NCBI RefSeq assembly: GCF_033097505.1
Contig: NZ_AP028654.1
Location: 2,608,001 to 2,672,000, forward strand
Origin: Helicovermis profundi
GTDB taxonomy: Bacteria > Bacillota > Clostridia > Peptostreptococcales > Acidaminobacteraceae
Length of the DNA: 64,000 nt
Reading direction: 5' to 3'
Numbering within the stretch: the stretch's first letter is position 1; each line of letters opens with the position of its first letter. Below the pieces are notes generated by a model that was not told where the DNA came from, searched no databases, and saw nothing but the letters and a program-made list of their open reading frames with translations. A program made the position numbers and the translations under genes. Below are positions 8,009 through 16,917 of this stretch, one piece after another.

Positions 8009-9658
8009 ATGAAATTTAGTGAATTAAACTTATCAACAAAATTAATGGATGCAATTGACGATTTGGGCTTTATCGGTGCTACTGAGATACAATACAAAGC
8101 TATACCTCTACTATTAGAAGGTAAAGATTTTATTGGCCAATCTCAAACTGGTTCAGGAAAAACAATAGCATTCGGAATTCCTATTATCGAGAAACTTGAT
8201 CCATCTTTAAATAAAACACAGGCAATTATCTTGTGTCCAACAAGAGAACTTGCAGTTCAAGTTAAAAATGAAATCGATAAATTATTAGTACATTATAGAA
8301 ACATAAGAACACTTGCCGTTTATGGTGGTGACCCTATTTCTAATCAAATTAGAAATTTAAGACGAGGTGCACACATAATAATTGGTACACCAGGAAGAGT
8401 ACTTGACCATATTAATAGAGGTACTGTTAAACTTGGTAATGTAAACACTTTTGTTCTTGATGAAGCTGATGAAATGTTAAACATGGGATTCAGAGAAGAT
8501 ATTGAACTCGTAGCAAGCAAAATACCTGAAGATAAGCAAATGGTATTATTTTCAGCAACAATGCCAAAAAGTATTGTACAAATTGCAAAAGTTCATCAAA
8601 AAAACCCAGTACATGTAACAATTAAAAGAGAGTCATTAACAACTGAGACTATTGAACAAATGTACGTTAGTGTTCAATCAAAACACAAATTTGAAGTTCT
8701 AACTAGATTAATTGATTCTAATGAAGCTAAACTTAATTTGATTTTCTGTAATACAAAAAGAAAAGTTGACGAATTAAATGATATGCTTCAAAGCAGAGGT
8801 TATAAATGCGATAAACTTCATGGCGATTTGAATCAAACATTAAGACTTAGTGTTCTAAGCAAATTTAATCGTGGCGTTGTAAAAATTCTAATCGCTACAG
8901 ACGTTGCTGCAAGAGGAATAGATATTAATGATATTGATGTAGTTTACAACTATGATCTTCCAGATAACGAAGAATATTATGTACACAGAATTGGAAGAAC
9001 TGGTCGTGCTGGAAGAAAAGGTAAAACTTTTTGTTTAGTAGGAAGAAGCGAACAAAGAAAACTTCATAATATTGAAAGATATATCAAATTAAAAATAAAA
9101 CAAGCGCCGATTCCTTCAGTAGAAGCTGTAAATAAAAGCAAAATAAATTCTTTCTATAATAATTTAATAGAAAAATTAGAAAGCGATAAACTTGATGATT
9201 ATACAAAGATAATCGATGAATGGATAGAAAAAGGTGTTGATTTAAAAACACTTAGTGCAGCTTTACTAAAAACTCAATTTGTGCTGCAAGATCCAAAACA
9301 AAAAAGCCTTGAAGTTCCGGCAAATGAAAGACGTAGACTTTCTGGTTCAAAAAACGGAATGACAAGAATGCATATTAATATTGGTAGAAAACATAAGGTT
9401 AGAGTTGTAGATATCATTGATATTGTTTCAAAAAATAGTAATATACCTAGAAGTGCAATCGGTACAATTGACTTATTTGATAAGTATTCTTTTGTAGAAA
9501 TTCCAGATAGACATACTAAAAAAGCAATACAGGCTGTTGAACAAAAAAACTTTAACGGCAAAAAATTATCTCTTGAAGTTTCAAGTTCTGTTAAGCGAAC
9601 TTATTCAAGAGATCGTAAACAAACTACAAGAAGAACTTATCCAAAAACAAACAAATAA
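8009..9658 (+). CDS. DEAD-box ATP-dependent RNA helicase with DbpA-type RNA-binding domain
   Basis: ATP-dependent RNA remodelling enzyme, probably for ribosome assembly, mRNA turnover or cold response. N-terminal RecA domain has GQSQTGSGKT (about 43-52), PTRELA, TPGR, DEAD (about 150) and SAT. The second RecA domain has ARGID and HRIGRTGRAG. The C-terminal region (about 450-525) resembles the DbpA RNA-binding domain, and the tail is basic. The start at 8009 has AAAGGA upstream and lies after the promoter. 549 aa. CshA/DeaD/DbpA subfamilies cannot be separated with certainty by eye. Confidence 0.93.
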   Translation: MKFSELNLSTKLMDAIDDLGFIGATEIQYKAIPLLLEGKDFIGQSQTGSGKTIAFGIPIIEKLDPSLNKTQAIILCPTRELAVQVKNEIDKLLVHYRNIRTLAVYGGDPISNQIRNLRRGAHIIIGTPGRVLDHINRGTVKLGNVNTFVLDEADEMLNMGFREDIELVASKIPEDKQMVLFSATMPKSIVQIAKVHQKNPVHVTIKRESLTTETIEQMYVSVQSKHKFEVLTRLIDSNEAKLNLIFCNTKRKVDELNDMLQSRGYKCDKLHGDLNQTLRLSVLSKFNRGVVKILIATDVAARGIDINDIDVVYNYDLPDNEEYYVHRIGRTGRAGRKGKTFCLVGRSEQRKLHNIERYIKLKIKQAPIPSVEAVNKSKINSFYNNLIEKLESDKLDDYTKIIDEWIEKGVDLKTLSAALLKTQFVLQDPKQKSLEVPANERRRLSGSKNGMTRMHINIGRKHKVRVVDIIDIVSKNSNIPRSAIGTIDLFDKYSFVEIPDRHTKKAIQAVEQKNFNGKKLSLEVSSSVKRTYSRDRKQTTRRTYPKTNK

Positions 9659-9664
9659 TTTAAT

Positions 9665-9697
9665 TTTGGGTATCAGGCTTTTAGTCTGATACCCAAA
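9665..9697. other. Strong hairpin after the helicase gene, without a T tract
   Basis: Perfect 12-bp inverted repeat TTTGGGTATCAG / CTGATACCCAAA with a 9-nt loop. Neither strand has the T run of an intrinsic terminator. It may stabilise the 3' end of the helicase mRNA or be a weak terminator. Confidence 0.6.
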
Positions 9698-9813
9698 TCA
9701 TTATATTAGTAATTACTGAATTAAAAAACAGAACTTTTAATTAAGAGATAGATGTATTATAACTATATATTTATATATTATTTATGCTATTAATATAGCT
9801 AGAGGAATTTCAT

Positions 9814-11631
9814 ATGAAAAAAAAGGATATAATTAATGTAGCTGTAATTGCTCACGTTGATGCAGGAAAATCTACACTTGTAGATGCACTTCTTTCACAA
9901 AGTGGCGTTTTTAGAGAAAACGAAACTGTGGTAGATTGTGTTATGGATAGTAATGATATAGAACGCGAAAGAGGAATTACAATTTACTCAAAGAACTGTG
10001 CAATTAACCATCAAGGAGTTAAAATAAATATCGTTGATACACCAGGTCATGCTGATTTTTCTTCTGAAGTTGAGAGAATTATTAAAACTGTTGATACAGC
10101 AATTTTACTTGTAGATTCAAGTGAAGGACCAATGCCTCAAACAAGATTTGTACTTCAAAAATCGCTTGAAAGAGGACTAAAGCCAATATTATTTATCAAT
10201 AAAATTGATAAAAAAGATCAAAGAGCAGAAGAAGTTGTCGATATGACTTTTGATCTTTTTGCAGATTTAAATGCTACAGAAGAACAATTAGATTTTCCAA
10301 TAGTATATGGTATTGCAAAAGACGGTATTGCAAAAAGAGAAATGGAAGACGAAAGTGATGATTTAACACCACTATTTGATTTGATATTTGACCACGTTGA
10401 AAAATATCCCGATTTAGACAATGAACCACTTCAGCTTCAAGTATCATCACTTGACTATGATGATTATGTTGGAAGACTCGGAATCGGAAGAGTTACAAAA
10501 GGTATAATAAAAAAAGGTCAGCAAATTGAAATTTCAAGACGCGATGGCACTACTTCAAAAGGAAAAATTTCTAAACTAATGGTCAATGAAGGTCTAGCTA
10601 GAGTAGAAGCTACAGAAGCAGGAAGTGGTGAAATCGTTATAATTGCAGGTATCACTGATATTTCTATTGGTGAAACTATTGGAGAAGTTGGTAAACTTGA
10701 CCCAATGGAACTTATAGTTATAGAAGAACCTACATTATCAATGAATTTTCTTGTTAACAATTCACCATTCTGTGGTCAAAGTGGTAAATTCTTAACGTCT
10801 AGACATATAAGAGCAAGACTTGACAAAGAACTTGAAGTAAATGTTGGTCTAAAAGTAGAAGATTTAGAAGGAAATGAAGGATTTAAAGTTTCTGGACGTG
10901 GAGAACTTCATTTATCTATACTTATAGAAAATATGAGAAGAGAAGGTTATGAGCTTAGTGTATCTAAACCAGAAGTTCTTTATAAAATGGTTGATGGAAC
11001 GCTTTATGAACCATTTGAAAAAGCTATAGTTAATGTTCCTGATGAATATAGTGGTACTGTTATAAGTAAAATAAATCTTAGAAAAGGTCTTATGCAAGCA
11101 ATGTCAGCAGAGGCAGGATACACTAAAGTTGAATTCTTAGTACCAACTAGAGGGCTTTTAGGATATAGAAGTGAATTTATTAATGATACAAGAGGCGAAG
11201 GAACTTTGGTTAGATCTTTTGATTCTTATCAGCCTTTCGCAGGCGATATTCCTAAAAGAAAAAATGGCGTTTTAATTTCTCAACAAAAGGGTTCATCAAT
11301 GGCATATTCTTTGTTTAATCTTAGTGAAAGAGCTACAATGTTTATAGGTGCGGCCGTTCCTGTGTATGAAGGAATGATTGTTGCTATGAATAGTAGAAAA
11401 GAAGATATGGTCGTTAATGTATGTAAAAATAAAAAACTTACAAACGTTAGAGCGTCTGGTAGTGATGATGCTGTAAAACTTATAGCTGCAAAATCATTTA
11501 CTCTTGAAGAAGCTTTAGAGTTTATTGAATACGATGAATTAGTTGAAATTACTCCTGAAGCTATTAGATTAAGAAAGAAAATTCTTAACTATCAAGAAAG
11601 AATGAGAGCAAATAGCAAAACAGGCAAATAA
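9814..11631 (+). CDS. typA: Translational GTPase TypA/BipA
   Basis: Ribosome-associated GTPase of the EF-G family involved in ribosome assembly and stress adaptation. G1 is AHVDAGKST, followed by RERGITI, DTPGHADF and NKIDK. EF-G-like domains II, III and V follow, then the TypA-specific C-terminal domain (from about residue 480). The length of 605 aa is typical. Ribosome site AGAGGA precedes the start. It is a single-gene unit closed by the terminator at 11647-11688. Confidence 0.96.
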   Translation: MKKKDIINVAVIAHVDAGKSTLVDALLSQSGVFRENETVVDCVMDSNDIERERGITIYSKNCAINHQGVKINIVDTPGHADFSSEVERIIKTVDTAILLVDSSEGPMPQTRFVLQKSLERGLKPILFINKIDKKDQRAEEVVDMTFDLFADLNATEEQLDFPIVYGIAKDGIAKREMEDESDDLTPLFDLIFDHVEKYPDLDNEPLQLQVSSLDYDDYVGRLGIGRVTKGIIKKGQQIEISRRDGTTSKGKISKLMVNEGLARVEATEAGSGEIVIIAGITDISIGETIGEVGKLDPMELIVIEEPTLSMNFLVNNSPFCGQSGKFLTSRHIRARLDKELEVNVGLKVEDLEGNEGFKVSGRGELHLSILIENMRREGYELSVSKPEVLYKMVDGTLYEPFEKAIVNVPDEYSGTVISKINLRKGLMQAMSAEAGYTKVEFLVPTRGLLGYRSEFINDTRGEGTLVRSFDSYQPFAGDIPKRKNGVLISQQKGSSMAYSLFNLSERATMFIGAAVPVYEGMIVAMNSRKEDMVVNVCKNKKLTNVRASGSDDAVKLIAAKSFTLEEALEFIEYDELVEITPEAIRLRKKILNYQERMRANSKTGK

Positions 11632-11646
11632 AATTAAAATATATTC

Positions 11647-11688
11647 AAAAAGGTGTTAAAAATCAAATGATTTTTAACACCTTTTTTA
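11647..11688. terminator. Bidirectional terminator between typA and the PhzF-like gene
   Basis: Stem AAAAAGGTGTTAAAAATCA against its complement, AATG loop. T tracts occur on both strands, so it can serve both convergent genes. Confidence 0.85.
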
Positions 11689-11703
11689 TATTTAATCTAT
11701 TAA

Positions 11704-12552
11704 TTAACTTACTACTTCAGCGTATCCTCCAACCCAAACTCCACTTATATTACCTTTATCAGATATAATTTTTCCTAAAATTAGTGAAGTGTTATTCATA
11801 GATACCCCTTGTATAAATTTATATTCGTTTACTTTCTCACCCTCATACTTATATAAATACGCACTGAGTGCTCCGTTTGAAGTTCCAGTCGCTGACTCTT
11901 CATCAATATCATAAAGTGGTGCAAAATTTCTACAATAAGCAGAAATATCATCTTTAACGGAAGTACTAAACACGTGATATCCAACAGCATCAAGCTTTGA
12001 ACTAATTGATTTTATTTGACTAAAATTCGGCTTGATACTATTTAACACCTCATTGTTTTTTACAGGAATCAATATATCTTTAAGACCTGTAGATACTATT
12101 TGAAGTGGATATTTATCATCCAAATCTTCTTTTTTAATGTTTAGAGAACTTACTATTTTTTCAGTATATTCACAATTAAGTTTATCAAAAAACTTAGGGC
12201 TATTTTGCTCCATTAAAATCAAATCATTTTCAATTTTAATTTTAAGGACTCCCGCTTTAGTTTCTTGCGTAAAATTTCCACTTCCAATTAATTTAAGATG
12301 TTTAAGCAAGTGAAAAGTTGCAATAGTTGCATGTCCGCAAAGATCTACTTCAGAGTTAGGTGTAAAAAATCTAACTTTAAAATCAGAAACATCAGATTTT
12401 AATACAAAAGCAGTCTCCGAAAAATTAAGTTGTTTTGCAATTTTCTGCATTTCTTCATCTGCTAAATCGTCAGAATCAAGTACAACACCCGCTAGATTGC
12501 CTCCACTTTTATCAAATGTAAATGCACTAACAGTGTAATGTTTTTTTTCCAT
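11704..12552 (-). CDS. PhzF family isomerase-like protein
   Basis: Member of the PhzF/diaminopimelate-epimerase fold family, whose members catalyse isomerisations in varied pathways. NFSETAF carries the family's catalytic Glu; DLCGHATIAT and SATGTSNGAL form the second-half pocket. I place the start at 12552 (protein beginning MEKKHYTVSAF, 282 aa), right after the stop of the NifX-like gene. The longer frame to 12651 only overlaps that gene. It is the last gene of the iron-sulfur operon. Its substrate is unknown, and nothing in the window links it to phenazines. Confidence 0.85.
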   Translation of the reverse strand: MEKKHYTVSAFTFDKSGGNLAGVVLDSDDLADEEMQKIAKQLNFSETAFVLKSDVSDFKVRFFTPNSEVDLCGHATIATFHLLKHLKLIGSGNFTQETKAGVLKIKIENDLILMEQNSPKFFDKLNCEYTEKIVSSLNIKKEDLDDKYPLQIVSTGLKDILIPVKNNEVLNSIKPNFSQIKSISSKLDAVGYHVFSTSVKDDISAYCRNFAPLYDIDEESATGTSNGALSAYLYKYEGEKVNEYKFIQGVSMNNTSLILGKIISDKGNISGVWVGGYAEVVS

Positions 12553-12553
12553 A

Positions 12554-12910
12554 TTAATGTCCGCCACAGTCTCCAGCATGCTCATGTTCATTACATACTG
12601 ATCCTGTAGATTCAAGTTCTTCTTTAATAAACGATTCAATATTTTTATCAATTGATCCTTTAGCTCCAGTAATTACTTTAATTCCATTTTGAGCGAATAT
12701 ATCAATAGCTTTTCCACCCATTCCACCTGAAATAATAGTTTTTACTCCCATATCACTTAAAAATACAGGTAAATATCCTGGTTTATGACCTGGATTTGCA
12801 ACATATTCCGATTTTACTTCTTCTCCATTAATTTCTACAATTTGAAATCCCTCGCAGTGTCCAAAATGTTGTGCAATATTTTCTCCCTCTTTTGTTAATG
12901 CAATTTTCAT
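12554..12910 (-). CDS. NifX/NifB-like iron-molybdenum cofactor-binding domain protein
   Basis: Small (118 aa) Nitro_FeMo-Co family protein with an RNase H-like fold. The family carries or assembles metal clusters; the orange protein (ORP) of Desulfovibrio is a member with a Mo-Cu cluster. Seen here: MKIALTKEGENIAQHFGHCEGF at the start, the glycine-rich SGGMGGKAIDIFAQNGI, and a C-terminal tail with Cys and His (CNEHEHAGDCGGH) that could bind metal. It lies 124 bp after the MinD pair and directly before the PhzF-like gene. No nif genes are present, so nitrogenase maturation is unlikely. Confidence 0.85.
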   Translation of the reverse strand: MKIALTKEGENIAQHFGHCEGFQIVEINGEEVKSEYVANPGHKPGYLPVFLSDMGVKTIISGGMGGKAIDIFAQNGIKVITGAKGSIDKNIESFIKEELESTGSVCNEHEHAGDCGGH

Positions 12911-12953
12911 AATATATCCTCCTTAAGCTGCTATAAATTGTTATTTTCTAAAC

Positions 12954-13016
12954 TAATTACTATAAATAATTTCCTGACTTCATAGAAAATTTTTAATTAC
13001 TATAAAGTCAAGAAAT
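12954..13016 (-). promoter_or_regulatory. Direct and inverted repeats before the second NifX-like gene
   Basis: A 13-bp direct repeat (taattactataaa on the plus strand) occurs at 12954-12966 and 12994-13006, 40 bp apart. Between and beyond lie complementary arms atttcctgactt (12969-12980) and aagtcaagaaat (13005-13016). This is the only sizeable gap inside the operon and could hold an internal regulatory site or a processing hairpin. The function is inferred only. Confidence 0.4.
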
Positions 13017-13034
13017 TAGAAATACCGTTTTTGT

Positions 13035-13946
13035 TTAAGCCATTCTAAAGGTACTTTTTTCAATTTTTTCAACTTCAAAAAATTCTTTATTTAAAATATT
13101 CCATATTTTTTTAATTTCATTTCCAGCATTTGAATCACTATAGTCGACTACTGTTTTAAATTCTTCTAGCGATTTAGAAACCATTTTATCATATGGAATA
13201 CTTCCAATATATTCAATATTTTCATCTTTACAATATTTTTTTATATCTTCAGTTAATTCAATATTTATATCATATTTATTTGTGCAAACAAATGTCTTCA
13301 TATCCATATTTTTAGAAACTTTTACTATACGATCTAAATCAGACATACCAGAAAGTGAAGGCTCAGTAACAATTAATACTGCATCTACTCCTGTCATTGA
13401 TGCAACTACAGGACATCCTATACCGGGTGAACCATCAATAATAACAATAGAATTAGGTTCAACTCTCTTGTATAAGTTTTTTCTAACTTCTGTAACTAAT
13501 TTGCCAGAAGCTCCATTGCCCATTGTTAAAGTTGCTGTAGAAAAAATATTATCCTTTACTCTCGATACTTCAGTTGTCCCCGAAATACTATCTTCAAGTC
13601 TAATAGCTTTTTTACCGTCTTCGTCCATAACTGGACAAACCGCTTCACAAATTCCACAACCTTCACAAAAGAGTGGATTAACAATAAGATTTTTTATTGC
13701 ATTAAACCTACAAACCTCTTCACATTTACCACACGATATACAAATATCATCATACTTAATCGCCTTTTGATAACCAACAAAAGAATTCTCAGATAGCTTT
13801 TCACCTTCATTATAAATCAAATGCATATTAGGTGCATCCACATCACAATCAGCAAAATCAACTTTATTTGCTAATTTAATTAATGAACTTGCAACAGTTG
13901 TTTTGCCAGTTCCACCTTTTCCACTAAGAACTACTAACTGTTTCAT
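13035..13946 (-). CDS. MinD-superfamily P-loop ATPase with inserted 2x[4Fe-4S] ferredoxin domain
   Basis: Cytosolic ATPase of the COG1149 type. Deviant Walker A GKGGTGKTT is at residues 9-17. Two Cys clusters, CISCGKCEEVC and CEGCGICEAVC, lie around residues 70-105. IDGSPGIGCPV follows as the switch region. In the ORP clusters of anaerobes two such ATPases occur in tandem beside NifX-like proteins. Its ATG overlaps the stop of the upstream paralogue by one base, so the two are co-translated and likely form a heteromer. Confidence 0.9.
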   Translation of the reverse strand: MKQLVVLSGKGGTGKTTVASSLIKLANKVDFADCDVDAPNMHLIYNEGEKLSENSFVGYQKAIKYDDICISCGKCEEVCRFNAIKNLIVNPLFCEGCGICEAVCPVMDEDGKKAIRLEDSISGTTEVSRVKDNIFSTATLTMGNGASGKLVTEVRKNLYKRVEPNSIVIIDGSPGIGCPVVASMTGVDAVLIVTEPSLSGMSDLDRIVKVSKNMDMKTFVCTNKYDINIELTEDIKKYCKDENIEYIGSIPYDKMVSKSLEEFKTVVDYSDSNAGNEIKKIWNILNKEFFEVEKIEKSTFRMA

Positions 13947-14779
13947 TATTTTTCACCTTCTTTAATTTGATCTAAAATATCCTTAAAAAGCTTATAATAC
14001 TCTTTGTTTTCTTTTGCAATTAAGATTCCCTTTGAATTAATCAATCCAATTTTTTTATTAAAAGGAATTTTCTTAAGAATAGTTACATTATTTTCTTTTG
14101 CAAATTCTTCAACTAATCTATTAGAATCATTGTGTTTATTAATAACTATTCCACTATTTTTATTAAATATCTTTACTAATTCATAAACTAACTTAAAATT
14201 ATGAATTCCAAAAACTGTTGGTTCAACAACAAAAACACAGTAATCAACATCTTTTATTGCTTCCATAACAGAACAAGAACTTCCTGGAGGTGAATCTATA
14301 ATGATATCATTCGTATTATAATTTGCTTCAACAATTTCATTAATTACAGGAACCCCAGTAATTTCTCCAATATTCAAAAGACCTGTTCCGACTCTTACAT
14401 TTTCAGAGTTACCGTATTCAATCTTACCAATAATTTTATCCTTTTCTGTCATTGCTCCCGTAGGGCAAACTAAGCTACATCCTCCACAAGAATGGCAAAG
14501 TTCTTCGAAAATTACAACTTTATTTTTAGCAAACGCTAGGGCATTAAAATGACATATATCAACACATTTTCTACATCCATCGCATTGCTCTTGATTGTAA
14601 CTCGGAACTTTAACTTTAACTTCTTTAACTTCATCTATTATCGGTTTAAAAAATATTCTGCCATTAGGTTCCTCTACATCACAGTCTAAATAAGTCGATT
14701 CTTTTGAAACGTAAGCTAGATTTGTAGATACAAATGTTTTTCCTGTTCCACCTTTACCACTTAATACGGCAATTTTCAA
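13946..14779 (-). CDS. MinD-superfamily P-loop ATPase with inserted 2x[4Fe-4S] ferredoxin domain (paralogue)
   Basis: Second member of the tandem pair. Walker A GKGGTGKTF is near the N-terminus, Cys clusters are CDGCRKCVDIC and CHSCGGCSLVC, and IDSPPGSSCSV is the switch region. I chose the TTG at 14779 (protein MKIAVLSGKGG..., 277 aa) because GGAGG lies 8 nt upstream. An earlier TTG at 14794 would place the start inside that ribosome site. It immediately follows a NifX-like gene. The likely role is ATP-driven assembly or electron delivery to a metal cluster; the partner is unproven. Confidence 0.9.
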   Translation of the reverse strand: MKIAVLSGKGGTGKTFVSTNLAYVSKESTYLDCDVEEPNGRIFFKPIIDEVKEVKVKVPSYNQEQCDGCRKCVDICHFNALAFAKNKVVIFEELCHSCGGCSLVCPTGAMTEKDKIIGKIEYGNSENVRVGTGLLNIGEITGVPVINEIVEANYNTNDIIIDSPPGSSCSVMEAIKDVDYCVFVVEPTVFGIHNFKLVYELVKIFNKNSGIVINKHNDSNRLVEEFAKENNVTILKKIPFNKKIGLINSKGILIAKENKEYYKLFKDILDQIKEGEK

Positions 14780-14794
14780 CTTTTTTACCTCCAA

Positions 14795-15157
14795 TTAACC
14801 GTGCTTATGAAATCCAGAATGAATATCCGTTAATTCACTAAGTTTATTTTCATTAAATAATTTTAATGTAGTTTCAATATCTTCTCCTACTGATTTATAT
14901 AATTTAACTTCACCAACTTTTAATAAGTCAAATGCATTTTGACCACATCTTGGCGCAACTAATATATCTACATCATTATCAATTAATTGTTGGGCTGCTT
15001 TTGGACCTGCTCCGCCTTGTGCTGAAGCTGCTACATTTTCAATTGCAATAAATTCACTAGTTTCACTATCAACAATAATAAATTTTTCCGCTCTAGCAAA
15101 ATTATCATTTACATTTGATTTTAAATCTTCACCTGTACTTGGAAATGCAATTTTCAT
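14795..15157 (-). CDS. NifX/NifB-like iron-molybdenum cofactor-binding domain protein
   Basis: Nitro_FeMo-Co family protein of 120 aa, related to the product at 12554-12910. Visible are MKIAFPSTGEDLKSNVNDNFARAEKF, a Gly/Ala-rich AASAQGGAGPKAAQQLID and VAPRCGQNAFDLL. The C-terminus has HSGFHKHG, with three His that could bind metal. It lies between mrp and the MinD pair. With two NifX-like proteins and two MinD ATPases, one protein could be carrier and the other scaffold; this is inference from gene order. Confidence 0.85.
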   Translation of the reverse strand: MKIAFPSTGEDLKSNVNDNFARAEKFIIVDSETSEFIAIENVAASAQGGAGPKAAQQLIDNDVDILVAPRCGQNAFDLLKVGEVKLYKSVGEDIETTLKLFNENKLSELTDIHSGFHKHG

Positions 15158-15182
15158 ATTTTTCTCCTCTACATATTAATAT

Positions 15183-16004
15183 TTATTTACCTTCTACACT
15201 ATATTTTTCTTCAATGTATTTAGCTGCTTCATCAAGCGCAATATGATTGAATTTTTCTATCTCTCCATTATCACAAAGCTGAGCAATTTTAGGATCTATT
15301 GGCATTTTAGCTAATACTTTTGTTCCAAGCTCTTCAGCAATTTCATCAATTCTACTTTCACCAAATAATTTAATTTGTTTTCCACAATCTCCACATTCAA
15401 CATAACTCATATTCTCAACTAAACCAATTACAGGAACATTCATTTTTTTAGCCATATTATATGCTTTTTTTACAATCATATGAACTAAATCTTGAGGAGA
15501 AGTTACTATAACTATTCCATCAACTGGTAACGATTGAAATGCCGTTAAAGCTATATCGCCAGTTCCAGGAGGCATATCCATAAACATATAATCAATATCA
15601 CCCCAAATAACATCAGTCCAAAATTGTTTTAAAGTATTAGCAATAATTGGTCCTCTCCAAAGAACTGGATCTTCTTCATTTTCAAGAAGTAAATTTATAC
15701 TCATAACACTAATATCATTTGAACTTCTTTCAGGAAGTACTCCATGTTCAGAACCCTGAGCTTTCCTATGTAGTCCAAACATTCTAGGAATTGATGGCCC
15801 TGTAATATCAGCATCAAGCACTCCCACTCTATAACCTTTTCTTCTCATATTTACTGCAAGCATTCCTGTAACAAGTGATTTACCTACTCCACCTTTACCG
15901 CTAACAACTCCAATTACTTTTTTAACTTGATTCATTTCATGAGTTTCAATCTTTAAATCCTGACTTTCTTTTGTTTGAAATGGTGTAGAATCCATTATTT
16001 TCAT
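15183..16004 (-). CDS. Mrp/NBP35 family iron-sulfur carrier ATPase (ApbC-like)
   Basis: P-loop ATPase that binds and transfers [4Fe-4S] clusters to apoproteins. Walker A GKGGVGKSLVT is near residue 35, MDMPPGTGD near 145, and the cluster-binding ECGDCGK pair near 205. Length 273 aa is typical. It lies between the MerR gene (35 bp upstream) and a NifX-like gene, in the operon that also encodes an IscU-like scaffold, so it probably supplies clusters to the ferredoxin-type ATPases. Confidence 0.92.
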   Translation of the reverse strand: MKIMDSTPFQTKESQDLKIETHEMNQVKKVIGVVSGKGGVGKSLVTGMLAVNMRRKGYRVGVLDADITGPSIPRMFGLHRKAQGSEHGVLPERSSNDISVMSINLLLENEEDPVLWRGPIIANTLKQFWTDVIWGDIDYMFMDMPPGTGDIALTAFQSLPVDGIVIVTSPQDLVHMIVKKAYNMAKKMNVPVIGLVENMSYVECGDCGKQIKLFGESRIDEIAEELGTKVLAKMPIDPKIAQLCDNGEIEKFNHIALDEAAKYIEEKYSVEGK

Positions 16005-16039
16005 CTCCTATTTTTTTGTTTATATCATCACTAAACATT

Positions 16040-16459
16040 TTAGCAATTTTCACTTTGGCCACAATTAGAGCACTTTTTCTTTATATTACAACCATTGCAC
16101 CACTCAGATTTATCCTTTAATACTAAACAAAAGGTATTCTCCCTTTTCCAGCAAGGTTTATGTCTATTGATTTTCTCTTTAGCATTACCCTTAGCTCCAC
16201 CTTCGCAGTTATCAACATACCAACATGAATACATTTCAATGACTTGTTTCACGCCTGCAATATTAAGTTTTTTTTCTAATAACAAATACTTAATAAACTT
16301 CAACCTTTTTATATCTTCATTAGAATATTTTCTTTGGTATGATGATCTATCAGGTTTTATTAGATTATTTTTTTCCCACACTCTAAGAGTTTCTGGATGT
16401 TCATTAATCAATTTTGCAACTAACCCTATAGAATATATATCATCTTTTTTTTCAAACAT
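16040..16459 (-). CDS. MerR family regulator with a Cys-rich C-terminal domain
   Basis: DNA-binding regulator. The N-terminal winged helix (about 8-78: IGLVAKLINEHPETLRVWEKNNLI) matches MerR/HspR. The C-terminal half holds nine Cys in about 55 residues, including CNGC, KKCSNC and a terminal NC, a pattern suited to an iron-sulfur cluster or zinc. It sits inside the iron-sulfur operon between the IscU-like gene and mrp. The natural reading is that it senses cluster or metal status and regulates its own operon. The target promoter at 16889-16917 has the usual 17-bp spacer, not the 19-20 bp spacer of classical MerR targets. Confidence 0.85.
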   Translation of the reverse strand: MFEKKDDIYSIGLVAKLINEHPETLRVWEKNNLIKPDRSSYQRKYSNEDIKRLKFIKYLLLEKKLNIAGVKQVIEMYSCWYVDNCEGGAKGNAKEKINRHKPCWKRENTFCLVLKDKSEWCNGCNIKKKCSNCGQSENC

Positions 16460-16494
16460 AAAACACCTCCAAAAGAAAATTAACTCTCTTTATG

Positions 16495-16860
16495 CTATTT
16501 TTTTTTTCTATAATCATCAATCGCCATTCTTAAAGCAGTAACTCCCAAATTTGAGCAATGATACTTAGCTTCAGGAAGACCTTCTAATTCATTTATTACA
16601 TCTTCGTCTTCAATTTTAAGCGCTTCCTCGATTGTTTTTCCAATTGCAAGCACTGAGGTAACACTACTTGTTGCAATTGCAGATGCACATCCATAAACAA
16701 GATACTTTAAATCTACAATTATATCATCCTCAACTCTAATAAATAATTCTAGATTATCACCACAACCAGGATCACCTACTGCTGCTTCTCCATCCGGATC
16801 TATTATTTTACCAATATTTTTAGGTGCTAAAAAATGTTTAAACACAACTTCTGAATACAA
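16495..16860 (-). CDS. IscU/NifU-like iron-sulfur cluster scaffold protein
   Basis: Scaffold on which [2Fe-2S]/[4Fe-4S] clusters are built. The three ligand Cys lie in DPGCGDN, YGCASAIATSS and YHCSNLG, the family positions. I start it at TTG 16860 (121 aa, beginning with YSEVVFKHF) because GGGG lies 8 nt upstream and the predicted transcript starts only about 20 nt before; the frame upstream to 16920 overlaps the promoter. No cysteine desulfurase is adjacent, so sulfur must come from elsewhere. First gene of the operon. Confidence 0.9.
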   Translation of the reverse strand: MYSEVVFKHFLAPKNIGKIIDPDGEAAVGDPGCGDNLELFIRVEDDIIVDLKYLVYGCASAIATSSVTSVLAIGKTIEEALKIEDEDVINELEGLPEAKYHCSNLGVTALRMAIDDYRKKK

Positions 16861-16888
16861 TTTATCATCCCCTTTTTGCTTCGATAAT

Positions 16889-16917
16889 ATTATATATCTT
16901 ACAAAGCAAAACTTCAA
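16889..16917 (-). promoter_or_regulatory. Promoter of the iron-sulfur operon
   Basis: Minus strand: -35 TTGAAG (16912-16917), 17 bp, -10 TATAAT (16889-16894). It fixes the translation start of the IscU-like gene to the later TTG. Confidence 0.75.

Noticed and set aside
9665-9697. Hairpin called as a standard intrinsic terminator
   Set aside because: Stem is strong but no T tract follows on either strand; listed as a hairpin only.
11704-12651. Longer start for the PhzF-like protein
   Set aside because: The extra 33 residues overlap the NifX-like gene in another frame and do not resemble the family N-terminus.
13282-13770. 162-aa plus-strand ORF
   Set aside because: Lies entirely antisense to the MinD-type ATPase gene with its clear motifs; no ribosome site or recognisable product.
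16095-16541. 148-aa plus-strand ORF
   Set aside because: Shadow of the MerR gene and the end of the IscU-like gene; hydrophobic low-complexity translation.
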